64,000 nt of DNA from Mycobacterium sp. IS-836 (GTDB lineage Bacteria; Actinomycetota; Actinomycetes; Mycobacteriales; Mycobacteriaceae): NCBI RefSeq assembly GCF_001954275.1, contig NZ_MBEU01000083.1, positions 36,396 through 100,395 on the forward strand. The letters run 5' to 3'. The notes beneath the pieces are model-generated. The model saw nothing but the letters and a program-made list of their open reading frames with translations, was not told where the DNA came from and ran no database searches. Both the position numbers and the translations under genes were made by a program. Shown in pieces: positions 47,401-54,759 of the stretch (positions are counted from its first letter, which is position 1; each line of letters starts with the position of its first letter).

Positions 47401-49516
47401 GGCGGGCGACGCCCCGTTGGCGGCCGCCATCAAGGAGGCCAAGGAGCAGCTTCGCGCTCTGCCGGATCCGTTGACGTACGGCTTGCTGCGCTATCTGAAC
47501 GACGATGTGGAGCTGGCCGGAGCGGATCCGCGGATCGGTTTCAACTACCTGGGGCGGCTCGGTGCGGCGGCGACCGAGATGTCCGACGATTTCTGGCGCG
47601 TCAGCTCGGACGGCGAGGAGATCGCCGGCGTCAGCGCGGCCATCGCGATGCCGCTGCCGCACACCGTCGACCTCAACGCCGCCACCGTCGATACCGACGC
47701 GGGCCCGCACCTGCAGGCCAACTGGACGTGGGCGCAATCGGCGCTCGACGAAGAGCAGGTCGGCCGGCTGAGCCGGCTGTGGTTCGACGTTCTCGGCGGC
47801 ATCTGCGCGCACGTGCGCCGCGGCGGGGGCGGGCTGACGCCGTCGGACATCGTGCCGGCCCGGTTGAGCCAGCGGCAGATCGACGACCTGGAGCGCCGAC
47901 ACCGCGTCGCCGACATCTTGCCGCTGACCCCCCTGCAGCAGGGATTGTTGTTCCACGCCGACGCGGCGCACGGATCGGGTGACGACGCGTATGCGGTGCA
48001 GCTCGACGTCACCATCACGGGCCCGCTCGACCAGCACCGGTTGCGCGATGCGGCGTCCGCCGTGGTCAAGCGGTATCCCAACCTGGCGGCCCACTTCTGC
48101 GCGCAATTCGACGAGCCGGTGCAAGTCATCCCGGCCGATCCGGCGCCGCCGTGGCGCTACGTCGAGCTGGACGCAAGCGGCGTCGATGTCGACGAGCAGA
48201 TCCGGCGACTCTGCGCCGACGAACGCGCCGCGGTCTGCGATTTCGACAACCCACCGGCCATTCGGGTGGCGTTGATCCGCACCCGGGCGGATCGGCACCG
48301 GTTCGTCCTCACCAATCACCACATATTGATGGACGGCTGGTCCCTGCAGATCCTGCTGCGGGAGATCTTCGCCGGCTACTGCGGGCATCGCCTGCCCGCC
48401 GCCGTGCCGTATCGCCGATTCGCCGACTGGCTGGCCAATCGGGATAGCGGAGCCGCCCAGTTGGCCTGGCGCGACGTGTTGGCCGGTTTCGACACCCCCA
48501 CCCTGGTGGGCCCGCCGGATCGGTTAGGGCTCGGGCAGCGCGGCGATCAACCGTTCCGGGTGCCCGAGGAGACCACCCGCGCCATCGGCGAGCTGGCCCG
48601 CTCGCAGCGCACCACCGTCAGCACCGTGCTGCAGGGCGCTTGGGCGCTTCTGCTGATGTCGCTGACCGGTCAGCGTGACGTCGCCTTCGGGGCCGTCGTA
48701 TCGGGGCGACCGGCCGACGTGCCCGGCGCGGAATCGATGGTGGGCCTGTTGATCAACACGGTGCCGGTACGGGCCACCGTCACGGCCGAAACCACCACCG
48801 CAGACCTGCTGGACCAGTTGCAAAGCGCCCACAATCACACGCTCGAACACCAGCACCTGGCGCTCAGCGACATCCATCGCATCGCCGGTCGGGAAAGGTT
48901 GTTCGACACCGTCTTCGTATACGAAAACTATCCGACCGAAACCGCGGCGTTGTCGGGCATCGACGGGCTGGCCATCACCGACGTCACCACCCGCGACCAC
49001 TACCACTACCCGCTCACGATCCAAGCCGCGCCGGGCCGCGAGCTGGAGCTTCGCGTGCAATACCGCACCGAGCTTTTCGACGCGGCCGCCATCGAAGCCT
49101 TGATCGGACGGTTGCGCGGGCTGTTGGCGACGATGACCACGGAGCCGACGCGGCCATTGTCGTCGATGGATGCGCTGGACGCCGGTGAGGACGCCCGGCC
49201 AGGCGATCATCGCGACCCCACGGCGCCGCCGGCCCCGCAACACCCGGATGCCGAGGGCTACCGCGCGCCGGCCAATGCGGTCGAGGAGATCGTGGCCGAT
49301 ATCTATGCCCGGGTGCTGGGCATAGAGCGGGTCGGCGTCGATGACTCGTTTTTCGACATGGGCGGGGATTCGCTGGCGGCGATGCGGCTTATCGCGGCGA
49401 TCAACACCGCTTTGAGCGTCCGCCTTACGGTGCGCACACTGTTCGACGCGGCCTCCGTTCGGAGCTTGAGTCAACACTTGGGCGGCATGCCGACGGCCGT
49501 CACCACGTCGAAGTGA
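41438..49516 (+). CDS. NRPS3: A-T-C-A-T-E-C-T synthetase lacking a terminal adenylation domain
   Basis: A 2692-residue protein. Order: A1 about 40-515, completing the module begun by the last C of NRPS2; T1 S565; C1 615-1050 (H750); A2 1090-1570; T2 S1631 in GGDSI; E 1690-2130 (H1809-H-L-A-V-D-G); C2 2160-2575 (H2294-H-I-L-M-D-G); T3 S2645. Selectivity residues are D-V-W-T-V-G-G-M-C (A1) and D-F-W-S-V-G-M-V-H (A2, threonine-like and epimerised, so probably D-allo-Thr). Between C2 and T3 the roughly 480-residue adenylation domain is absent. A linker of about 25 residues joins the usual C-A junction (LDAGEDAR) to the usual A-T junction (HPDAEGYRAP). No thioesterase or reductase follows; the protein stops 40 residues after the carrier domain. 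Product release must happen another way. Confidence 0.92.
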   Translation: MSARSGQRLSAIDLLDEDEFAQLDVWGNRAALTRPPTAASSIPALFAVHVARTPDAAAVTFDGRTMTYRELDEASNRLAHLLSGHGARLGQCVVLLLPRSERAIVALLGVLKTGAAYVPIDPVVPDARVQFVLGDAAPVAAITTAGLIGRLDGHDVPVIDVNDPRIAAQPTTALPTPAPTAGDFAYLIYTSGTTGVPKGVATTHSNVTELLSTLDGGLPAPGVWALCHSLAFDVSVWEIFGALLRGGRVVVASEEVTASPDDFHALLVAERVSVLTQTPTAVAALSPEGVESALVMGGEACPAEVVDRWAPGRVMVNGYGPTETTMCVSISAPLKAGSGTPPIGSPVDGAALFVLDGKLRPVPTGVVGELYVAGTGVAAGYVGRAGLTATRFVACPFGGPGMRMYRTGDRVRWGTDGQLQYVGRADEQVKIRGYRIELGEVQAALAAVDGVEQAVVIAREDRPGDKRLVGYVIGTANPVEIRAVLSERLPVYMVPTAVIAIDALPLTSNGKLDTRALPAPEYQDGDHFRAPSGPVEETLAGVFAQVLGLARVGADESFFDLGGDSISAMRLIAAINTALDAGLAVRTVFEAPTVAQLAPRIGVDGEGPEPLVAGPRPAVLPLSFAQSRLWFLDQLEGPSPTYNIGVALRLRGEFDVDALGAALGDVVGRHESLRTLFAAPDGMPEQVVVPVERADFGWDVVDAADWSASRLDEAIGGAARHPFDLASEIPLRARLFRVAEDEHVLVAAMHHIAADGLSVTPLVRDLGVAYASRSAGQAPEWAPLPVQYADYTLWQRDQLGELSDPDSRIAAQLEFWLAALAGMPERLALPTDRPYPPVADHRGASVKVDWPVELQQQVTRLAREHSATSFMVMQAALAVLLSKLSASPDVAVGFPIAGRRDTALDELVGFFVNTLVLRVDLTGDPTVAEVLAQVRQRSLAAYEHQDVPFEVLVERLNPTRSLTHHPLVQVLLAWQNNEPAKLSLGDVQATPLPVDTQSARTDLTFSLAERWTEDSQPAGIGGEVEFRTDVFDASSIEALIERLRRVLVAITADPARRLSSVDVLDAGEYARLDTWGNRAVLTEAAPPAASIPVLFAAQAARAPEAVAITCGDRSMTYREVDEASNRLARLLIGQGAGPGECVALLFARSAEAVVSILAVLKTGAAYLAIDPSAPAARMEFMLDDAAPIAAITTTELSARLDGCGLPVVDVDDLPADAEPGAALPGPTPADVAYLIYTSGTTGVPKGVAVAHRNVTQLLESLDRDLSPGQVWTQCHSLAFDFSVWEIFGALLHGGRLVVVPDSVVRSPEDLHALLVKEQANVLSQTPSAFYALQTADALQPEVGDQLKLDTVVFGGEALEPQRLATWLHHHSGSPRLINMYGITETTVHASFREVIDADVDSNASPIGVPLAHLGFFVLDGWLRPVPPGVVGELYVAGGGLAYGYVGRAGLTATRFVACPFAGAGAPGARMYRTGDLVSWGADGQLRYLGRADEQVKIRGYRIELGEVQAALAAQPGVQQAVVIAREDRPGDKRLVGYVTGTADPAAARAALADRLPSYMVPTAVLVIDALPLTVNGKLDTRALPAPEYQEVDHYRAPDGPVEETLAGIYAQVLGLDRVGADESFFELGGDSILSMQVVARAHVAGLVCRPRDIFVEQTVARLARVARKAPLFSVTIGPDRTADEGVKHVVATPIMRWLKGLGGPVEQFNQTAVLQAPAGVTEADVVVVLQALLDRHPMLRLRVADDGARGWSLTVLEAGLVHASAHLQSVEALSDEAVLQARSRLNPAVGAMLSALWVPSTGQLALLIHHLAVDGVSWRVLLTDLNIAWVQHRGGQPVALSAEGTSFARWASLLAEHAHRPEVVDQADAWRRVATIPAALPAVRPAEDTFASAGRLSASLDVETTRVLLGEAPAAFHAGVHEILLIAFGLAWAQFLGTDGAPIGIDVEGHGRHEELAPDLDLSRTVGWFTTIYPVALAVGGVPWAQIVAGDAPLAAAIKEAKEQLRALPDPLTYGLLRYLNDDVELAGADPRIGFNYLGRLGAAATEMSDDFWRVSSDGEEIAGVSAAIAMPLPHTVDLNAATVDTDAGPHLQANWTWAQSALDEEQVGRLSRLWFDVLGGICAHVRRGGGGLTPSDIVPARLSQRQIDDLERRHRVADILPLTPLQQGLLFHADAAHGSGDDAYAVQLDVTITGPLDQHRLRDAASAVVKRYPNLAAHFCAQFDEPVQVIPADPAPPWRYVELDASGVDVDEQIRRLCADERAAVCDFDNPPAIRVALIRTRADRHRFVLTNHHILMDGWSLQILLREIFAGYCGHRLPAAVPYRRFADWLANRDSGAAQLAWRDVLAGFDTPTLVGPPDRLGLGQRGDQPFRVPEETTRAIGELARSQRTTVSTVLQGAWALLLMSLTGQRDVAFGAVVSGRPADVPGAESMVGLLINTVPVRATVTAETTTADLLDQLQSAHNHTLEHQHLALSDIHRIAGRERLFDTVFVYENYPTETAALSGIDGLAITDVTTRDHYHYPLTIQAAPGRELELRVQYRTELFDAAAIEALIGRLRGLLATMTTEPTRPLSSMDALDAGEDARPGDHRDPTAPPAPQHPDAEGYRAPANAVEEIVADIYARVLGIERVGVDDSFFDMGGDSLAAMRLIAAINTALSVRLTVRTLFDAASVRSLSQHLGGMPTAVTTSK

Positions 49517-49937
49517 CGGAGCGCCGGAACCCGAACCACGCCAAGGGATTTCGCGGCCTCCCGGCCGGCCAACGTCGAGCCCGTGCGCTTTGACGAATAA
49601 CCGTCGGCAGCGAATCCTTCGGCGCCGCTTATGAAGTTCTTATGAGCGGCAACGTCGGGGTTGTTGTTCGCGCGTCACTGACGAGCACCGAAAATTCACC
49701 GTCTGGAGGGGCTAGGGCTCCGGCGGAGAAACGCGCCGAAGCGGAACCCATCGTCGCAGCTCAGAGCGCCGGAAGCGCCAGCCGCGGAAGCCCGTATCGG
49801 GTACTGATCGGGGAGTTGTGTCGAGAGTCACTCGGATCGCACCAGGGACTTTTTCGAAAGCGCATACAGGCCCTGCTGGGCTCCATTACCGTTTGTGAGG
49901 GGTTTCCTTCATTTCGACTAGCGGGTACGGAGAATCG
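49517..49937. other. Gap between the two synthetase operons
   Basis: 421 bases between NRPS3 and the second MbtH gene. The right 122 bases are the duplicated operon leader. The left part holds a direct repeat, CTTATGA at 49628-49634 and 49639-49645, and an open frame at 49642-49941 that has no recognisable features and runs through the leader, so it is not called as a gene. No clear terminator hairpin was found after NRPS3. Confidence 0.55.
49816..49937 (+). promoter_or_regulatory. 122-bp leader upstream of MbtH gene 2
   Basis: Second copy of the leader at 25701-25822, with the same length to the GTG start and the same blocks (GGGACTTTTTCGAAAGCG, TACAGGCC, and the 21-base identical run at 49888-49908). 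Its conservation while flanking DNA differs indicates that the second synthetase set has its own promoter rather than reading through from NRPS3. Confidence 0.5.
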
Positions 49938-50165
49938 GTGAGCGTCAATCCGTTCGACGACGACGGTGGCAGCTTTCTCGTGTTGGTCAACGACGAGGAG
50001 CAGCACAGTCTGTGGCCGGTCTTCGCCGATGTTCCTGCCGGCTGGCGGGTGGTTTACGGCGAAGCCGAGCGCGCTGCATGTCTGGACTACATCGAACAGA
50101 ACTGGACCGATATCCGGCCGAGGAGTCTGCGCGAGAGGCTGGCAGCGGTTCAGGCAGAGAAGTAG
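49938..50165 (+). CDS. MbtH-like NRPS accessory protein, copy 2
   Basis: A 75-residue MbtH-family protein with a GTG start, differing from the copy at 25823 at only two residues (Val for Ala in the WP-x-F segment, and Glu for Asn next to the C-terminal Lys). All family tryptophans and the NWTDIRPRSL signature are present. It opens the second synthetase operon, 22 bases before NRPS4. Keeping two near-identical copies suggests that each operon was duplicated whole and needs its own stoichiometric supply. The two proteins are probably interchangeable. Confidence 0.95.
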   Translation: MSVNPFDDDGGSFLVLVNDEEQHSLWPVFADVPAGWRVVYGEAERAACLDYIEQNWTDIRPRSLRERLAAVQAEK

Positions 50166-50187
50166 ACCATCGGGCTTGGGGGATCGT

Positions 50188-53100
50188 ATGGAACTTGAGG
50201 ACCGGGCACTTCCGCTGACACGAGCGCAGCAGGACATCTGGCTGGCCGAGGAGACCGGGCTCTTCGGCGCCAGGTGGCAATTGGGCGTGTTTGTGCGCAT
50301 CGCCGGACCGCTCGACACCGATGTGTTCGAATCGGCGATCCGTCACGCCGTCAGCGAGGCCGAACCGCTGCGGGCGTCGTTTTTCCAGCAGGACGGCCAG
50401 GTTTTCCAGAAGATCGTGGACGACCCGCACGTGGAGCTGGCGCGCTATGACCTGATGGGCTCGCAGGATCCCGAACGCGACGCCTACCGGCTGGCGTCGT
50501 CGATTCAGCGCACGGTGATGCCGCTGAGCGGTCCGCTGTTCAAATTCGCGTTGATGCAGACCCGCATCGATGAGTTCTATTTCTTCGTCTGCTGCCACCA
50601 CATCGTCACCGACGGCGTCGGCCTCGCCTTTGTTCTGCACCGGCTGGCGACCGTCTACAACGCGATGACCGAGGGCGTGTCGGCCCCACCCGCGTTTTTC
50701 GGGTCGCTGACCGATCTGGTCGATTGCGAGCTGGCGTACGAAGCCTCCGTCGACTACGACGAGGACCGGGCCTACTGGGCGGATCACCTGCCGCCGGACA
50801 GCGAACGCCAGGCCGGGTCGGTGGTCGAGGCCGGCGGGCGTGACCCCCACGAGTTTGGTGCCCCGGTGGAGCTGGACCCGGCCGCGGTGGCCGGGATGGA
50901 CGAGTTGGCGCGGGCGTTGGGGATGCGCCGATCGTCGGTGCTGACGGCGGCCTGCGCGCTGCTGGTGGGCGGCTGCGAGGGTGAGGGCTCGCAGGTCGTG
51001 TTCGACTTCCCGGTGAGCCGCCGGGTGGATCCGCAGCTCAAGTTGGTGCCCGGGATGATCTCCGGGGTTGTCCCGCTGGTATTGACGGCGTCACCGAGCG
51101 CGTCGATCGCCGAATTCTGTGCCCACGTCGACACGCGGATCCGCGAGACGTTGCAGCACCAGCGTTTCCCGGTGCACGCCATGGAGAACGCGGCGCACTT
51201 CCACGCCTTCGGGCAGGCGTCGAATCGGGTCGGGCTTAATTTCATTCCGACGACACACCTGACGGACCTCGCCGGTTCCGCCGTGACGGCGACGCTGACC
51301 CACGACGGTTTGGGGGATCAGTTCCGGCTGGTCTTTTTCCGCGACGAGGAAAAGCTCTTCCTCAGCACGCCGGGTACCGGCCAATTGTTTGCGAACTGCG
51401 ATATCGGCGAGTTGGCCAAGCGCCTGGAGCGGGTGTTCACGGCGATGACCGCCGACCCGACACGACCGCTGTCGTCGATCGATCTGCTCGACGAGGCCGA
51501 GCGGGCCCGCATCGACGAGGTCGGCAACCGGCCCGTGCTGGCCGAGCTGCCGGCGCCCGCCGCCTCGATCCCGGCGTTGTTTGCGGGTCAGGTCGCGCGC
51601 GTGCCGGAGGCCGCGGCGGTGAGCTTCGCGGGCCGCTGCACCACCTACCGCGAGCTCGATGAGGCGTCGAACCGGTTGGCGCACTTGCTGGTTGGCGAGG
51701 GAGTGGGGCCGGGGCAGCGGGTGGCGTTGCTGTTCTCCCGATCGGCCGAGGCCATCGTGTCGATCTTGGCGGTGCTGAAGACCGGGGCGGCCTATGTGCC
51801 GATCGACCCGGCGGTGCCGGCGGCCCGCATCGAGTTCATGCTCGAGGACGCCGCCCCGCTTGTGGCGCTGACCACCACCGAGCTGGCCGGCCGGCTGGAC
51901 GGGCACGAGCTGCTGGTCATCGATGTCGACGACCCGCGGATCGCCACCCACCCCAGCACGGCGCTGCCGGCCCCGGCGGCCGACGAGACCGCCTACCTGA
52001 TCTACACCTCGGGCACCACCGGTGTGCCCAAGGGCGTGGCGATCACCCACCACAACGTGATCCAGCTGATGAAGACGCTGGACGACAGCCTGGAATTGAC
52101 CGGCCAGGTCTGGTCGCAATGGCATTCCCTGGCCTTCGACGTCTCGGTCTGCGAGATCTGGGGCGCGCTGCTGCACGGTGGTCGGCTGGTGGTGGTGCCC
52201 GAATCGGTCGCACGCTCACCGGAAGACTTCCACGCCCTGCTGGTCAGGGAACAGGTCACCGTGTTGAGCCAGACGCCGTCGGCGTTCTACGCGCTGCAAA
52301 CCGCCGACGCGCTGTCGCCCGAGCTGGGCCGCCAGCTGAAGCTCCAAACGGTGATATTTGCCGGCGAGGCGCTGGAACCCCAACGCCTCAAGAAATGGCT
52401 GCACAACCACCCCGGACTGCCGCGACTGATCAACATGTACGGCACCACCGAGACCACCGTGCACGCCTCGTTCCGGGAGATCGGCGGCGCCGACATCGAC
52501 AGCACCGCCAGTCCCATCGGGGTGCCGCTCGAGCACCTGGGCTTTTTCGTGCTGGACGGCTGGATGCGGCCTGTCCCGGCCGGGGTGGTCGGCGAGCTGT
52601 ATGTGGCCGGTTCCGGCCTGGGACACGGCTACGTCGGGCGGGGCGGGCTGACTGCAACGCGGTTCGTGGCCTGCCCGTTCAGCGAGCCCGAAGCGCCGGG
52701 AACACGGATGTATCGCACGGGCGATCTGGTGTCTTGGCGTGGCGATGGGCAGCTGGAATACCTGGGCCGCGCCGACGAGCAGGTCAAGATCCGCGGCTAC
52801 CGGATCGAGCTGGGTGAAGTCCAGGCGGCCCTGGCCCGCGTGGGCGGGGTCCAGCAGGCGGTGGTGATCGTCCGTGAGGACCGCCCGGGCGACAAGCGAC
52901 TGGTGGGGTACACGACCGGAACCGCCGAGCCGGCCGCGGCGCGCGCCGCGCTGGCCGAGCGGCTGCCGTCCTACATGGTGCCGGCCGCGGTGGTGAGGCT
53001 GGAGGCGCTGCCGCTGACGGTCAACGGCAAGCTCGACAAGCGCGCCCTGCCCGCACCGGAATACTCCGATGCCGATCGTTATCGCGCCCCCGTCAGCGCG

Positions 53101-54759
53101 GTCGAGGAGATCCTGGCCGGCATCTACGCCCAGGTGCTCGGTGTCGAGCGGGTGGGCGTCGACGAGTCGTTCTTCGAGCTGGGCGGCGACAGCATCCTGT
53201 CGATGCAGGTGGTGGCCCGGGCCCGGGCGGCCGGTGTGGTGTGCCGTCCGCGCGACATCTTCGTCGAGCAGACCGTGGCCCGGCTGGCCCGGGTGGCCGG
53301 TGTCGCCGACGGTTCGGGCGACGTGGTCGACGAGGGCCTCGGCGCGGTGGTGGCCACCCCGATCATGCGGTGGCTCAACGACATGGACGGCCCGGTTGAC
53401 CAGTTCAACCAGACCGTGGTCGTCGCGGCTCCGGCCGGCGTCAGCGAGGCCGACGTCAAGGTCGTGCTGCAGGCGCTGCTGGATCGGCACGCCATGATGC
53501 GGCTGCGCGTCGACGACGACGGCGCCGGGGGTTGGTCGCTGCAGGTGCCCGACGTGGGATCGGTGGACGCGGGCGCGTGCCTGCAATCGGTCGACGTGCT
53601 CTCCGATGAGGTCCTGGTCGATGCGCGGTCGCGGTTGAACCCGGCCGCCGGCGCGATGCTCAGCGCGGTGTGGGCGGCCTCCACCGGACAGTTGGCGTTG
53701 ATCGTCCACCATCTGGCCGTCGACGGGGTGTCCTGGCGAATCCTGTTGGAAGACCTCAACATTGCGTGGGCCCAGCATCACAGCGGGCAGCCGGTGGCGT
53801 TGCCGGCCGGCGGCACCTCGTTCGCCCGGTGGGCGAAGCTGCTGGCCGAGCACGCACACGATCCGGCGGTGGTCGATCAGATCGAGGCGTGGCGCCAGGT
53901 GGCGGCGATCCCGGCGGTGCTGCCCGAGGTCCAACCGGAGGTTGACAGCTACGTCAGCGCCGGGCAGTTGTCGGCGGAGCTGGACGTCGAGACCACCCGC
54001 ATGCTGCTCGGTGAGGTGCCGGCCGCGTTTCGCGCTGGGGTGCAAGACATTTTGTTGATCGCGTTCGGGTTGGCGCTTTCGGAGTTCTTGGGCACCGGTG
54101 GCACGCCGATCGGCATCGACGTCGAGGGCCACGGACGCCACGAGGAGCTGGGCGCCGATGTCGATCTGTCGCGCACGGTGGGTTGGTTTACCACCAAATA
54201 CCCGGTGTCCCTTGCCCTTGGTGGGCTGCGCTGGGCGCAGGTGGGAGCCGGTGAAGCCGCGCTTGGTGCGGTGCTCAAGGACGCGAAAGAGCAGCTTCGG
54301 GCGCTCCCGGACCCGCTGACCTATGGGGTGCTGCGCTACCTGAACCCCGACGTCGACCTGGCCGAGGCCGACCCGCCGATCGGATTCAACTACCTGGGGC
54401 GCATGGGCGCGTCGGCGGCCGAGATGTCCGACGACCTGTGGCGACTCTGCCAGGATGGTTTGGCGGCCGGCGGTGCCAGCGCGGCAATACCCATGCCGCT
54501 GATGCACACCCTGGAGCTCAATGCCGGCACCGTCGACACCGGCTCGGGCCCGCGCCTGCAGGCCAACTGGACCTGGGCGCCCTCGGCGCTGACTCACGCG
54601 CACGTCAACCGGCTGAGCCAATTGTGGTTCGAGGCCCTGGCCGGTATCTGCGCGCATGTGCGCGGCGGTGGAGGCGGGTTGACGCCGTCTGATATCGCGC
54701 TCGCCGGTCTCAGCCAGCAGCAGATCGACGAGCTCCAGCGCCACTATGCGGATCGCTGA
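50188..54759 (+). CDS. NRPS4: second initiating lipopeptide synthetase, C(starter)-A-T-E
   Basis: A 1523-residue paralogue of NRPS1 with the same domain order. It has a starter condensation domain (H137-H-I-V-T-D-G), an adenylation domain (about 460-950), a carrier domain with S1002 in GGDSI, and an epimerisation domain (about 1055-1505, H1174-H-L-A-V-D-G). The selectivity residues are identical to NRPS1 (D-V-C-S-I-A-M-V-H), so both lines should begin with the same N-acylated D-amino acid. Long stretches of the starter domain are identical in DNA to NRPS1, marking a recent duplication or gene conversion. ATG 50188 is chosen by homology and the GGGGGAT just upstream. The stop overlaps the NRPS5 start by 14 bases, exactly as in the first operon. 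Confidence 0.93.
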   Translation: MELEDRALPLTRAQQDIWLAEETGLFGARWQLGVFVRIAGPLDTDVFESAIRHAVSEAEPLRASFFQQDGQVFQKIVDDPHVELARYDLMGSQDPERDAYRLASSIQRTVMPLSGPLFKFALMQTRIDEFYFFVCCHHIVTDGVGLAFVLHRLATVYNAMTEGVSAPPAFFGSLTDLVDCELAYEASVDYDEDRAYWADHLPPDSERQAGSVVEAGGRDPHEFGAPVELDPAAVAGMDELARALGMRRSSVLTAACALLVGGCEGEGSQVVFDFPVSRRVDPQLKLVPGMISGVVPLVLTASPSASIAEFCAHVDTRIRETLQHQRFPVHAMENAAHFHAFGQASNRVGLNFIPTTHLTDLAGSAVTATLTHDGLGDQFRLVFFRDEEKLFLSTPGTGQLFANCDIGELAKRLERVFTAMTADPTRPLSSIDLLDEAERARIDEVGNRPVLAELPAPAASIPALFAGQVARVPEAAAVSFAGRCTTYRELDEASNRLAHLLVGEGVGPGQRVALLFSRSAEAIVSILAVLKTGAAYVPIDPAVPAARIEFMLEDAAPLVALTTTELAGRLDGHELLVIDVDDPRIATHPSTALPAPAADETAYLIYTSGTTGVPKGVAITHHNVIQLMKTLDDSLELTGQVWSQWHSLAFDVSVCEIWGALLHGGRLVVVPESVARSPEDFHALLVREQVTVLSQTPSAFYALQTADALSPELGRQLKLQTVIFAGEALEPQRLKKWLHNHPGLPRLINMYGTTETTVHASFREIGGADIDSTASPIGVPLEHLGFFVLDGWMRPVPAGVVGELYVAGSGLGHGYVGRGGLTATRFVACPFSEPEAPGTRMYRTGDLVSWRGDGQLEYLGRADEQVKIRGYRIELGEVQAALARVGGVQQAVVIVREDRPGDKRLVGYTTGTAEPAAARAALAERLPSYMVPAAVVRLEALPLTVNGKLDKRALPAPEYSDADRYRAPVSAVEEILAGIYAQVLGVERVGVDESFFELGGDSILSMQVVARARAAGVVCRPRDIFVEQTVARLARVAGVADGSGDVVDEGLGAVVATPIMRWLNDMDGPVDQFNQTVVVAAPAGVSEADVKVVLQALLDRHAMMRLRVDDDGAGGWSLQVPDVGSVDAGACLQSVDVLSDEVLVDARSRLNPAAGAMLSAVWAASTGQLALIVHHLAVDGVSWRILLEDLNIAWAQHHSGQPVALPAGGTSFARWAKLLAEHAHDPAVVDQIEAWRQVAAIPAVLPEVQPEVDSYVSAGQLSAELDVETTRMLLGEVPAAFRAGVQDILLIAFGLALSEFLGTGGTPIGIDVEGHGRHEELGADVDLSRTVGWFTTKYPVSLALGGLRWAQVGAGEAALGAVLKDAKEQLRALPDPLTYGVLRYLNPDVDLAEADPPIGFNYLGRMGASAAEMSDDLWRLCQDGLAAGGASAAIPMPLMHTLELNAGTVDTGSGPRLQANWTWAPSALTHAHVNRLSQLWFEALAGICAHVRGGGGGLTPSDIALAGLSQQQIDELQRHYADR

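Noticed and set aside
44870..48388. Very long open frame on the minus strand across NRPS3 (also 25772-28180 and 52216-55023 on the minus strand)
   Set aside because: These lie antisense to adenylation, condensation and epimerisation domains with clear motifs, and arise because GC-rich third positions remove stops on the opposite strand. Their translations show no recognisable domain.
49642..49941. Plus-strand open frame of 99 codons before the second MbtH gene
   Set aside because: It runs through the duplicated leader and overlaps the MbtH start in another frame. The corresponding region of the first leader has no matching frame.
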